Of a stretch of 13,138 nucleotides of DNA, positions 1-7,172 are shown piece after piece. Positions within the stretch are counted from its first letter, which is position 1; each line of letters opens with the position of its first letter. The translations under genes were made by a program, and so were the position numbers. The notes beneath the pieces were generated by a model. That model searched no databases. It worked only from the letters and a program-made list of their open reading frames with translations, and was not told the DNA's origin. Origin of the DNA: Burkholderiales bacterium (GTDB lineage Bacteria; Pseudomonadota; Gammaproteobacteria; Burkholderiales; Burkholderiaceae_C); the NCBI GenBank assembly GCA_005793295.1, contig SXSX01000021.1, positions 1-13,138 of the forward strand. The letters are read 5' to 3'.

Positions 1-2
1 AC

Positions 3-419
3 CGGATGAAAGACATCATCATCACCGCTGGCGGAAAAAATATCACGCCCAGTGAACTTGAAAATGACTTGAAGTTTTCGCCTTACATTACCGACGCCGT
101 GGTGATTGGTGACAAGCGGCCTTACCTTACCGTCATCGTGATGATTGACCACGAAAACGTAGAGAAATTTGCCCAGGACCAAGACGTTCCTTTCAGCAAC
201 TACGCCAGCTTGACCAAGGCCCCCGAAATTCAAGCCTTGATTCAAGGGGAACTTGAGCGAGTGAATAAAAAATTCGCCCGGGTTGAGCAAATTAAGAAAT
301 TTTTCTTGCTTGAAAATCAACTCACTGCGGAAGACGAAGAACTCACCCCCACCATGAAGCTCAAACGCAAATTGGTCGAGAAAAAATATGCGCCTCAAAT
401 CGAGGCCATGTACCATTAA
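3..419 (+). CDS. Long-chain acyl-CoA ligase (AMP-forming), C-terminal part only
   Basis: This is the 3' end of a gene that enters from the left edge. The frame is open from base 3, so the Met codon at 6 is internal, not a start. The visible 138 residues are the mobile C-terminal lid of an ANL-superfamily AMP-forming enzyme. The family hinge/A8-type segment reads RMKDIIITAGGKNITPSELE, and the basic tail ELTPTMKLKRKLVEKKY is typical of long-chain fatty acyl-CoA synthetases. Such enzymes couple a carboxylic acid to CoA with ATP, through an acyl-adenylate, in the cytoplasm or at the inner membrane. The catalytic adenylation core lies outside the window, so substrate length cannot be judged. Two binding-protein genes follow on the same strand, the first after about 50 bases. 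This suggests (inference) that the ligase traps what an ABC importer brings in. The stop is TAA at 417-419. Confidence 0.9.
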   Translation, partial: RMKDIIITAGGKNITPSELENDLKFSPYITDAVVIGDKRPYLTVIVMIDHENVEKFAQDQDVPFSNYASLTKAPEIQALIQGELERVNKKFARVEQIKKFFLLENQLTAEDEELTPTMKLKRKLVEKKYAPQIEAMYH

Positions 420-469
420 TCTTCAACGTCCCACCCCTTTAACCCCCCACCCTTCGATTGGAAAACACC

Positions 470-1645
470 ATGCAACAAAGACTTTGGAACCCCAAAACGC
501 TCTCGACTCTCTTGTTAAGTCTCTTTGCCTCGCTTGCAGTACAAGCGGTTGAGCAACAAGGCATTAGCAAAACCGAAATCGTAGTCGGTACGATTCAAGA
601 CTTGTCCGGACCTCTCGCTGGCTACGGTAAGCAAGCGCGTAACGGCATGCAACTGCGTATTGAAGAACTCAATGAGCAAGGCGGCGTCCATGGCCGGCGT
701 ATTAAGTTGCTGGTTGAAGACTCTGGCTACGATCCGAAAAAGGCCGTTCTTGCAGCCCAAAAACTGGTCAACCAAGACAAGATTTTTATCATGGCTGGTC
801 ATTTAGGCACAGCCCAAAACAATGCGGCTATGCCCATTCAGTTTGAAAAGAATGTCATCAACTTCATGCCGCTGACTGCAGCGCGGGAAATGTACGACGA
901 ACCCAACAAACTAAAATATGCGCTTCTGAGTTCGTACTATGACCAAATGCGTATTACCTTGCCCAAGATGGTCAAGGACAAAAATGCGAAAAAAGTCTGC
1001 ATCATTTATCAAGACGATGAATTTGGACTAGAGGTTTTGCGCGGTGTAGAAGCCGGCCTGAAGACAGTGTCTATGGACCTCACAGAAAAAACATCGTTCA
1101 AACGCGGCTCTACCGATTTTTCTAGCCAAGTGGCCAAAATGAAAGCCTCGGCCTGTGACCTCGTCGTACTCGGAACCATCATTCGTGAAACCATTGGCAC
1201 CGTGGCTGAGTCACGTAAAACGGGCTTCAACCCTGTGTTTTTTGCATCCGTGGCTGCTTATACCGACTTGATCCACAAATTGGGCGGCAAGGCGATGGAT
1301 GGCATTTACGCCACCATGGCTGTGCAAAACCCTTACACCGACGAGGCGTCCCAGCCGATTCGTTTTTGGGCTAACAAATACAAAACCAAGTTCAATGAGG
1401 ATCCCACCGTTTTCTCAGCATATGGTTACATCATGATCGATGTCTTCATCCAAGCAGCGCAAAAAGCTGGCGCGAACCTCACGACCGAGAGCTTTACCAA
1501 ATCCATGAACAGCTTGACCGTTCCAAGCGATATTTTTGGCACCCCGAAACTCACTTTCACCAACACCCAGCGCTTGGGCAGTGAGTACTCCCGCCTGTCA
1601 CAAATTCAGGACGGTAAGTGGAAACCCGTGGCTGACGGTAAATAA
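470..1645 (+). CDS. Periplasmic ABC-transporter binding protein, LivK/Leu-binding type (first of two paralogs)
   Basis: This is a 391-residue type-I periplasmic binding protein of the branched-chain amino acid family (Peripla_BP_6 fold), the usual length for the family. Residues 1-26 form a Sec signal peptide: basic start, Leu-rich core, and likely cleavage after LAVQA. The mature start GISKTEIVVG followed by DLSGPLAGYGKQ is the family's first strand and ligand loop. Further family segments are QDDEFGLEVLRG and the conserved pair of cysteines (KVCIIY and ACDLVV), which probably form a disulphide. I prefer the ATG at 470 over an in-frame TTG at 458, because the ATG gives a clean signal peptide and has TTGGAA just upstream. 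The family binds amino acids, amides or aromatic and aliphatic acids. The neighbouring acyl-CoA ligase favours a carboxylic acid ligand here, but that is inference. The gene is about two-thirds identical in protein to the next one. Confidence 0.88.
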   Translation: MQQRLWNPKTLSTLLLSLFASLAVQAVEQQGISKTEIVVGTIQDLSGPLAGYGKQARNGMQLRIEELNEQGGVHGRRIKLLVEDSGYDPKKAVLAAQKLVNQDKIFIMAGHLGTAQNNAAMPIQFEKNVINFMPLTAAREMYDEPNKLKYALLSSYYDQMRITLPKMVKDKNAKKVCIIYQDDEFGLEVLRGVEAGLKTVSMDLTEKTSFKRGSTDFSSQVAKMKASACDLVVLGTIIRETIGTVAESRKTGFNPVFFASVAAYTDLIHKLGGKAMDGIYATMAVQNPYTDEASQPIRFWANKYKTKFNEDPTVFSAYGYIMIDVFIQAAQKAGANLTTESFTKSMNSLTVPSDIFGTPKLTFTNTQRLGSEYSRLSQIQDGKWKPVADGK

Positions 1646-1658
1646 GTATTGGCGTTTT

Positions 1659-1681
1659 CCCGGGTATCCAAAGCACCCGGG
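1659..1681 (+). promoter_or_regulatory. GC-rich hairpin between the two binding-protein genes
   Basis: A perfect 7-bp inverted repeat, CCCGGGT (1659-1665) and ACCCGGG (1675-1681), encloses a 9-base loop. It starts 13 bases after the stop of the first binding-protein gene. The only T-run (TTTTT, 1693-1697) is about a dozen bases beyond the stem, too far for a standard intrinsic terminator. It could be a leaky terminator, an mRNA-stabilising hairpin or a processing point that sets different levels of the two proteins. The structure is seen directly; its role is inferred. Confidence 0.45.
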
Positions 1682-1705
1682 GCAACGGATAATTTTTAGA
1701 TCACT

Positions 1706-1710
1706 AGGAG
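1706..1710 (+). promoter_or_regulatory. Shine-Dalgarno site of the second binding-protein gene
   Basis: AGGAG lies 6 bases before the ATG at 1717. It is a near-consensus ribosome binding site and is much stronger than the one before the upstream paralog. This fixes the start of the second gene and predicts higher translation of it. Confidence 0.8.
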
Positions 1711-1716
1711 ACTTTC

Positions 1717-2898
1717 ATGACTTTTAAGCTTTCTTTCGCAACCATCGCCTTGGCCGCATTGGCACTAACGGGTACCCAAGCCATCGCCCAGCAAGGTGTT
1801 TCCAAAAATGAGATTACGCTGGGTTCAATCCAAGATCTTTCAGGGCCCATAGCGGCATTTGGCAAACAATCGCGCTTAGGGATGATGCTGGCGGTTGACG
1901 AGATCAATGAGACCGGTGGCATCAACGGTCGCAAACTCAAACTCTTGGTCGAAGACTCTGCCTACGATCCTAAAAAAGCGGTGTTGGCAGCGCAGAAATT
2001 GGTTAACCAAGACAAGATTTTCATGATGATGGGCCACCTCGGAACCGCGCAGAATTTGGCCGCGATGCCGGTACAGTTCGAAAAGAACGTGATCAACTTC
2101 TTTCCGATCACCGCAGCCCGTGAAATGTATGAGCCATTTCACAAGCTCAAATACTCTTTTGCGGCTACTTACTTTGATCAAGTGCGTATCGCACTGCCCA
2201 ATATGATCAAAGAAAAAGGCGCTAAGAAAATCTGCACGATTTACCAAGACGATGATTTCGGTCTAGAGGTACTTAAGGGTGGAGAAGCAGCGCTCAAGAC
2301 CTTGAATATGGATTTCACAGAACGCACCTCCTACAAACGGGGCGCCACTGACTTCTCTTCCCAGGTGTCCAAAATGCAATCGAGTGGTTGCGATTTGGTG
2401 GTCTTGGGGACCATCATCCGTGAAACCATTGGCACCATCGGGACCGCCCGCAAACTTGGCTTTAACCCCACCTTTTTGGGTACAAGTGCGGCATATACCG
2501 ATTTGATTCACAAAATTGGGGGCAAAGCGATGGATGGGCTGTACGCAACGATGACGGTACAAAACCCCTACACCGAAGAAACCAGCCAGCCGATTCGTTT
2601 TTGGGCCAACAAGTACAAAACCAAGTTCAATGAAGACCCCACGGTCTTTTCTGTTTACGGCTACACCATCATCAATACTTTCGCCAATGCGGCGAACAAA
2701 GCAGGTAAAAACCTAACAACGGAGAGTTTCATTAAAGTCATGGACACCCTGACCATCGAACCCGATATTTTTGGTTCTGCTAAAGCGACTTTTAGCCCGA
2801 CCAAACGTTTGGGAAGCGATGCGTCTCGGCTCTCGCAAATCCAAAATGGCCAATGGAAACCCGTCTCGGGTTACATCAGCGGCAGCGCTGTTAAATAA
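1717..2898 (+). CDS. Periplasmic ABC-transporter binding protein, LivK/Leu-binding type (second paralog)
   Basis: This 393-residue periplasmic binding protein is of the same family as its upstream neighbour and aligns with it almost without gaps. Residues 1-24 are a Sec signal peptide (MTFKLSF, an Ala/Leu core, then QAIA), and mature protein starts near QQGVSKNEITLG. It shares the ligand-loop segment DLSGPIAAFGKQ, the hinge segment QDDDFGLEVLKG and the cysteine pair (KICTIY, GCDLVV). Shared stretches include YDPKKAVLAAQKLVNQDKIF and QPIRFWANKYKTKFNEDPTV. It differs from the paralog in the segment before DQVRI and in a longer tail (GYISGSAVK). The strong Shine-Dalgarno sequence and a terminator just downstream suggest it is the well-expressed last gene of the transport operon. 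Whether the two proteins bind different ligands or differ only in expression cannot be told from sequence alone. Confidence 0.9.
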   Translation: MTFKLSFATIALAALALTGTQAIAQQGVSKNEITLGSIQDLSGPIAAFGKQSRLGMMLAVDEINETGGINGRKLKLLVEDSAYDPKKAVLAAQKLVNQDKIFMMMGHLGTAQNLAAMPVQFEKNVINFFPITAAREMYEPFHKLKYSFAATYFDQVRIALPNMIKEKGAKKICTIYQDDDFGLEVLKGGEAALKTLNMDFTERTSYKRGATDFSSQVSKMQSSGCDLVVLGTIIRETIGTIGTARKLGFNPTFLGTSAAYTDLIHKIGGKAMDGLYATMTVQNPYTEETSQPIRFWANKYKTKFNEDPTVFSVYGYTIINTFANAANKAGKNLTTESFIKVMDTLTIEPDIFGSAKATFSPTKRLGSDASRLSQIQNGQWKPVSGYISGSAVK

Positions 2899-2917
2899 GC
2901 CGACAAGCCCATTAAAA

Positions 2918-2947
2918 AGCCGTTCAGCGTAGCTGAACGGCTTTTTT
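2918..2947 (+). terminator. Rho-independent terminator after the binding-protein genes
   Basis: A perfect 11-bp stem is formed by AGCCGTTCAGC (2918-2928) and GCTGAACGGCT (2932-2942), with a GTA loop and a run of six T (2942-2947). It sits 20 bases past the stop at 2898. Four more A residues precede the stem, so it could also work on the other strand, but no leftward gene ends here. It separates the transport operon from spoT. Confidence 0.93.
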
Positions 2948-3004
2948 CATGGGGTTTTTAATCCTAATCTCCCATCTGGGTCGCAGGGACGCTACATTTA
3001 AGCG

Positions 3005-5254
3005 ATGGGAAATTCACTTCCACCTTTTTCAAAACCTGCTTCCAAAACGAATGCGGCGGCGGCGGGCTTTGCGGGGCTGACTGCCAAGCTCGACTACTTG
3101 AGCGTCAGCGAAGTTGCGCAAGTGCGTCTGGCCTACCGTTTTTCAGATGAAGCCCATTTGGGCCAACTGCGCAGCAGCGGTGAGCCCTACATCACCCACC
3201 CGATTGCGGTTGCGGCCCAATGTGCAGAATGGAAACTTGACGCACAAGCCTTGATGGCAGCTTTGTTACACGATGCGATAGAAGACTGTGGCATTAGCAA
3301 AGCGGAAATTATTGAGCGTTTTGGTTCTCCCGTGGCTGAAATGGTAGACGGACTGACCAAACTCGACAAATTGCACTTCACCACCCGGGAAGAAAACCAA
3401 GCCGAGTCGTTCCGAAAAATGCTTTTGGCGATGGCCCGCGACGTTCGCATCATCCTCATCAAATTGGCTGACCGCTCCCACAATATGCGCACTATGGGCG
3501 ATATGCCACGCGCCAAGTGGGGCCGCATTGCCCAAGAAACGCTCGATATTTATGCGCCGATTGCACACCGCTTGGGGTTGAACCAAACCTACCGCGAGCT
3601 TCAAGATTTAGCTTTTCAGCATTTACTCCCCTGGCGTTACAGCATCCTCTCCAAAGCCGTTACCAAAGCCCGTAGCCGCCGCCGCGATTTATTGCAAAAA
3701 GTTCAGAAAGAACTTGAGAGCACGTTTGCAGCTGCTGCGATGCCCGTTCGGATCGCTGGCCGCGAAAAATCGCTGTATTCGATTTACCGTAAGATGAGTG
3801 ACAAGCATTTGAGCTTTGCCCAAGTGACCGACATTTATGGCTTCAGGGTCTTGGTTACAAGTACCACCGATTGCTATACCGCTTTAGGCATCTTGCACCA
3901 GTTGTACAAGCCGGTTCCGGGGAAATTCAAAGACCATATCGCCATCGCCAAGGTCAACGGTTACCAGTCTTTACACACCACACTGGTTGGACCCTCGGGT
4001 ATCAGTGTGGAGTTTCAGATGCGCACCGAAGCCATGCATATGGTGGCCGAGTCGGGGGTAGCTGCGCACTGGCTATACAAGGTCAACAACCCCCAAGACA
4101 CCGCGCACGACCGTTTAGGAACACAGTGGCTGCAATCACTGCTTGATATTCAAGACGAAACCCGCGATGCGGCTGAATTTTGGGACCATGTGAAGGTGGA
4201 TTTATTTCCCGATGCGGTCTATGTTTTTACCCCCAAGAGTCAAATCATGGCGATGCCTCGGGGCGCTACTGTCGTTGACTTCGCCTACGCTATACACACC
4301 AATGTGGGTGACCGAACGGTGGCTGCTCGTATCAATGGCGAACAAGTCCCTTTGCGAACTGAATTGAAAAATGGCGACGTTGTGGACGTGGTCACCGCGT
4401 CAGTGTCTGCCCCCAATCCAGCATGGTTAAGTTTTGTTCGAACCGGGCGGGCACGTTCCAAAATTCGCCACCATCTCAAAACCATGGAACACACCGAGTC
4501 CGAGGCTTTGGGCCAAAAACTGTTATCCCAAGCCCTGCGGGCTGAAGGCATTGAGCATTTCCCGCAAGCACCGGAGTACAACCCCATTTGGGACAAACTA
4601 CTGCGCTTTACCGGAAGCAAAACGCGCCAAGAATTACTGACCGATATCGGTTTGGGTAAACGCATTTCAAACATCGTCGCCAAGCGCTTGGTACTTTTAT
4701 TAGCAGACATGGGCCAGCGCCCCGATGCCGTATTACTCACACAACAGCGATTTTCTGCGTCCGATGCGCACGGCATGGGGGCCATTACCTTAGATGGAAG
4801 TGAAAATGCATCGGTCAAATTTGCCACCTGCTGTCGCCCTATTCCTGGTGACGAGGTGGTGGGCTACCTGGGGCGTGGCGAAGGGCTTGCCGTTCATGCA
4901 ACCCACTGCGCGATTGCTAAAAAACTCCTGCACAAAGACCGCGAACGGTTTATGGGCGTGGAGTGGTCCGACGAACCCACCCGACATTTTGAGGTGGACC
5001 TCACCGTCACTGTCAACAATGCCCGCGGCACCATGGCCAAAGTAGCCTCGGTACTCGCCGCGGCGGAGGCCGATATTGTTCACATCCACAGCGGCGAAGA
5101 CGGTGCACGAGAAACCAAAGATTTTTATTTTGTAATTGCGGTACGTGACCGCGCCCACTTGGATACGATCGTAGCCAAGCTGCGCCGCACCTCGGTCGTG
5201 ATCCGCGCTGATCGCAGCAAAAATTCAGTGACTCACGCCATTACTTCGCCTTGA
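3005..5254 (+). CDS. spoT: Bifunctional (p)ppGpp synthetase/hydrolase of the Rel/SpoT family
   Basis: This 749-residue enzyme makes and degrades the stringent-response alarmone (p)ppGpp in the cytoplasm. The N-terminal HD hydrolase looks intact: H65 in PYITHP, the HDAIED motif at 89-94, and D156 in LIKLADRSHNMRT. The synthetase domain (about 245-345) has D276 in TDIYGFRVLV, KFKD at 307-310, the NGYQSLHTT G-loop and E336 in EFQMRT. The basic KFKD marks the bifunctional type rather than the EFDD of RelA. Then come TGS (about 400-462), a helical region, a zinc-finger/RIS module with CC (609-610) and HC (634-635), and an ACT domain (about 661-735). The N-terminus has a short Ala-rich extension relative to E. 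coli SpoT (about 700 residues). No good Shine-Dalgarno sequence precedes the ATG at 3005. The 57 bases between the terminator and the start must hold its promoter, but I see no convincing hexamers. The usual partner rpoZ is not upstream. Confidence 0.95.
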   Translation: MGNSLPPFSKPASKTNAAAAGFAGLTAKLDYLSVSEVAQVRLAYRFSDEAHLGQLRSSGEPYITHPIAVAAQCAEWKLDAQALMAALLHDAIEDCGISKAEIIERFGSPVAEMVDGLTKLDKLHFTTREENQAESFRKMLLAMARDVRIILIKLADRSHNMRTMGDMPRAKWGRIAQETLDIYAPIAHRLGLNQTYRELQDLAFQHLLPWRYSILSKAVTKARSRRRDLLQKVQKELESTFAAAAMPVRIAGREKSLYSIYRKMSDKHLSFAQVTDIYGFRVLVTSTTDCYTALGILHQLYKPVPGKFKDHIAIAKVNGYQSLHTTLVGPSGISVEFQMRTEAMHMVAESGVAAHWLYKVNNPQDTAHDRLGTQWLQSLLDIQDETRDAAEFWDHVKVDLFPDAVYVFTPKSQIMAMPRGATVVDFAYAIHTNVGDRTVAARINGEQVPLRTELKNGDVVDVVTASVSAPNPAWLSFVRTGRARSKIRHHLKTMEHTESEALGQKLLSQALRAEGIEHFPQAPEYNPIWDKLLRFTGSKTRQELLTDIGLGKRISNIVAKRLVLLLADMGQRPDAVLLTQQRFSASDAHGMGAITLDGSENASVKFATCCRPIPGDEVVGYLGRGEGLAVHATHCAIAKKLLHKDRERFMGVEWSDEPTRHFEVDLTVTVNNARGTMAKVASVLAAAEADIVHIHSGEDGARETKDFYFVIAVRDRAHLDTIVAKLRRTSVVIRADRSKNSVTHAITSP

Positions 5255-5816
5255 TGATTGCCTTGGGTTGCGGGTATCGCACCTTGATCACTTCAATCGC
5301 AGCGATGCGCTCTGGCATCACCAACTTCAACTCGTCGCCCTCTCGAGCCTTCAACAAGGTTCGCGCAATCGGAGATATCCAACTGACCTCGCCCAAAGCG
5401 CTGTTGGCTTCGTCTATGCCGGTGATGGTGACAGTGCGCTCGGCCCCCACATCATCGACATAGGTCACGGTCGCACCAAAAAATATTTGGTCATTGCCAA
5501 AGTGAACACTGGGTTCAGTGATTTCGGCAATTTCTAATCGTTGGGTTAGAAAACGAATACGCCGGTCAATTTCTCGCAGGCGTTTTTTTCCATACAAGTA
5601 GTCGCCATTTTCTGATCGGTCGCCGTTACTGGCAGCCCAGTGAACAATCTCCACTACCTTGGGCCGCTCATCATCCATCAAAGATAACAGTTCAGAGCGC
5701 AACGTGGCATAGCCCTGCGGCGTGATGTAGTTTTTACCGCCTACGGGAATAGCTGGCAACTGCAAATCATCGTCGCCGTTGTCCTCATCATTTTCTTTGG
5801 TGAATGCTTTGCTCAT
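5241..5816 (-). CDS. greB: Transcription elongation factor GreB with acidic N-terminal extension
   Basis: GreB enters the RNA polymerase secondary channel and stimulates cleavage of backtracked RNA. The coiled-coil tip carries the catalytic acidic pair, D66 and E69, in GDRSENGDY, equivalent to D41/E44 of E. coli. It is followed by the GreB-type segment KKRLREIDRRIRFLTQRLE. The C-terminal FKBP-like domain (about 105-180) is present, with SPIARTLLKAREGDE. At 191 residues it is longer than E. coli GreB (158). The excess is an N-terminal tail with the acidic cluster ENDEDNGDDD (8-17) and a short C-terminal tail. It is the last gene of a leftward unit, 6 bases after the M16-like gene. Its AGGAG (5831-5835) is 14 bases from the ATG, a long spacing. 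Its 3' end overlaps that of the convergent spoT by 14 bp, with no terminator between them. Confidence 0.95.
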   Translation of the reverse strand: MSKAFTKENDEDNGDDDLQLPAIPVGGKNYITPQGYATLRSELLSLMDDERPKVVEIVHWAASNGDRSENGDYLYGKKRLREIDRRIRFLTQRLEIAEITEPSVHFGNDQIFFGATVTYVDDVGAERTVTITGIDEANSALGEVSWISPIARTLLKAREGDELKLVMPERIAAIEVIKVRYPQPKAIIKAK

Positions 5817-5822
5817 CGCTGT

Positions 5823-7160
5823 TTACTGCGCTCCTACCACCACAGTGACCATCTTTTGCGGCTGCAAGCTCCGCCCTAAGGCAGCGCGAATTTCATCGAG
5901 CGTGACAGCCTCCAACTGCGCCGTCCATCGGTCCAAATAATCCAAGGGCAAGTCGTTCCAAGCGATATTGGCGACGTTATCAAGTACCTTGCGGTTGCTA
6001 TCGATGCGCAATGAAAAACCACCCACTAAATTATTTTTAGCAGCCTCTAGTTCGGCAGGCGTTGGGCCATCGGTCACAAAACGCTGCAGCACCTCCCGCA
6101 CCAGATCAATGGCCTGCTGCGCTTGGTCGGGCCGGGTCTGCAAGCCGATGGTGAAAGCACCCGCATGCAGGGCCGGTGAAAACCCGCTCGAGACGCCGTA
6201 GGTCAGGCCGCGTTTCTCACGCACCTCTTCAGTTAAGCGCGAAGAGAATCCGCCGCCGCCCAAAATATGGTTTGCCACCAACAAGGCAAAAAAGTCAGGC
6301 GACTTGCGGGTGATTCCAGGCTGGCCGATCAAGACATGGGCTTGCGCCGAATCAAAGGCGATACGTTTTTCTACGCCTGCAGCCAAGGGTTCGACCTCTG
6401 CAACAGCGGGCTGGGGTTTGCAGGGTTGCGGGCGAATGCGTGACAACAAGGTGGTGACCAAAGCATCGGCCTGCGCACGGTTGAGCGCGCCCACGATGCT
6501 TACGCGGGCATCACAGGCACGAACCGCTTGGGCGTGCAGCGCCTGCATGTCTGCGCTTTGAATTGCGTTGAGGTGGTCTGCGGTTTGAATCCGGCCGTAG
6601 GGATGGGCTCCATAAACCGCAGGGGCAAAGGCGTTCCACGCCAAGGTCGCAGGCCGGGTCTGGGCTTCTTTGAGACTTGCCAACAACTTAGGGCGATCGC
6701 GCAGCCATAATTTTTCAGGGAACGCCGGCTCGCCTATTTGGCGCGCTGCCAAGAGCGCTGCCGGCCCCAGCACATCGGGATAACTCAAGCTACGCAAGCT
6801 AAAACTCAGGCGGTCGCTGCTGGCGCTTGCGCTCATCGATGCGCCCAAATCTGCCCATGCGCTGCTGAGTGCGTTTTCATCGAGGGCGGGTCGTCCTTCA
6901 AAGGCTTTGACACCATCGCTGGTTGCTGAGGCCATAGTCTGGGCCAAGCCGGTTTTGTCCTTGGGGATACGGCGTTCTCCCGCATCAAAGTCAATTTGGA
7001 CATCGACCATGGGAATGCCTGGACTCTCAACCCAGTACACATTGGCGCCGAAGGCATGCGTCCATTGGGTAATCGCGATCCCCGCACGGGCCTGCGCAGA
7101 AAGCAACAAAGCACAAACCACCCAGACCCATGAACGCGGTGTCATACAAACATATTTCAC
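5823..7160 (-). CDS. M16-family peptidase-like protein, non-catalytic partner subunit
   Basis: This 445-residue secreted M16 (insulinase/processing-peptidase fold) protein lacks the zinc site. Aligned on its neighbour's HVLEH, the positions read Q74, A77 and S78 (GLAQTMAS), so it should not bind the metal. The second half keeps the M16 substrate-binding motif, GGGGFSSRLTEEVREKRGLT followed by YGVSS (301-325), with the R308/Y321 pair. This active/inactive split is known in bacterial M16B heterodimers such as Sph2681/Sph2682 of Sphingomonas A1 and in mitochondrial MPP. Residues 1-26 are a signal peptide ending AQARA, so it acts in the periplasm. I take the GTG at 7160 as start because GAGGGG lies 6 bases before it; the alternative ATG at 7145 would have no such site. 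It starts 10 bases after the catalytic gene's stop, consistent with equal, coupled synthesis. Confidence 0.9.
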   Translation of the reverse strand: MKYVCMTPRSWVWVVCALLLSAQARAGIAITQWTHAFGANVYWVESPGIPMVDVQIDFDAGERRIPKDKTGLAQTMASATSDGVKAFEGRPALDENALSSAWADLGASMSASASSDRLSFSLRSLSYPDVLGPAALLAARQIGEPAFPEKLWLRDRPKLLASLKEAQTRPATLAWNAFAPAVYGAHPYGRIQTADHLNAIQSADMQALHAQAVRACDARVSIVGALNRAQADALVTTLLSRIRPQPCKPQPAVAEVEPLAAGVEKRIAFDSAQAHVLIGQPGITRKSPDFFALLVANHILGGGGFSSRLTEEVREKRGLTYGVSSGFSPALHAGAFTIGLQTRPDQAQQAIDLVREVLQRFVTDGPTPAELEAAKNNLVGGFSLRIDSNRKVLDNVANIAWNDLPLDYLDRWTAQLEAVTLDEIRAALGRSLQPQKMVTVVVGAQ

Positions 7161-7166
7161 CGCATT

Positions 7167-7172
7167 CCCCTC
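7167..7172 (-). promoter_or_regulatory. Shine-Dalgarno site that decides the GTG start of the M16-like partner
   Basis: On the minus strand GAGGGG (7172 to 7167) overlaps the TGA stop of the upstream M16 gene and lies 6 bases before the GTG at 7160. A ribosome terminating on the first gene would sit on this site, which points to translational coupling of the two subunits. Confidence 0.75.

Noticed and set aside
458..469. TTG start for the first binding protein
   Set aside because: It adds only four residues. The ATG at 470 is the better initiator and gives a normal signal peptide.
2948..3004. Promoter for spoT between the terminator and the start codon
   Set aside because: A promoter is expected here, but I could not find a -35/-10 pair with sensible spacing, so I list none.
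4285..4827. 180-residue minus-strand open frame inside spoT
   Set aside because: It is rich in Ser/Arg/Val with no recognisable domain and lies entirely antisense to well-conserved spoT sequence, so it is a shadow frame.
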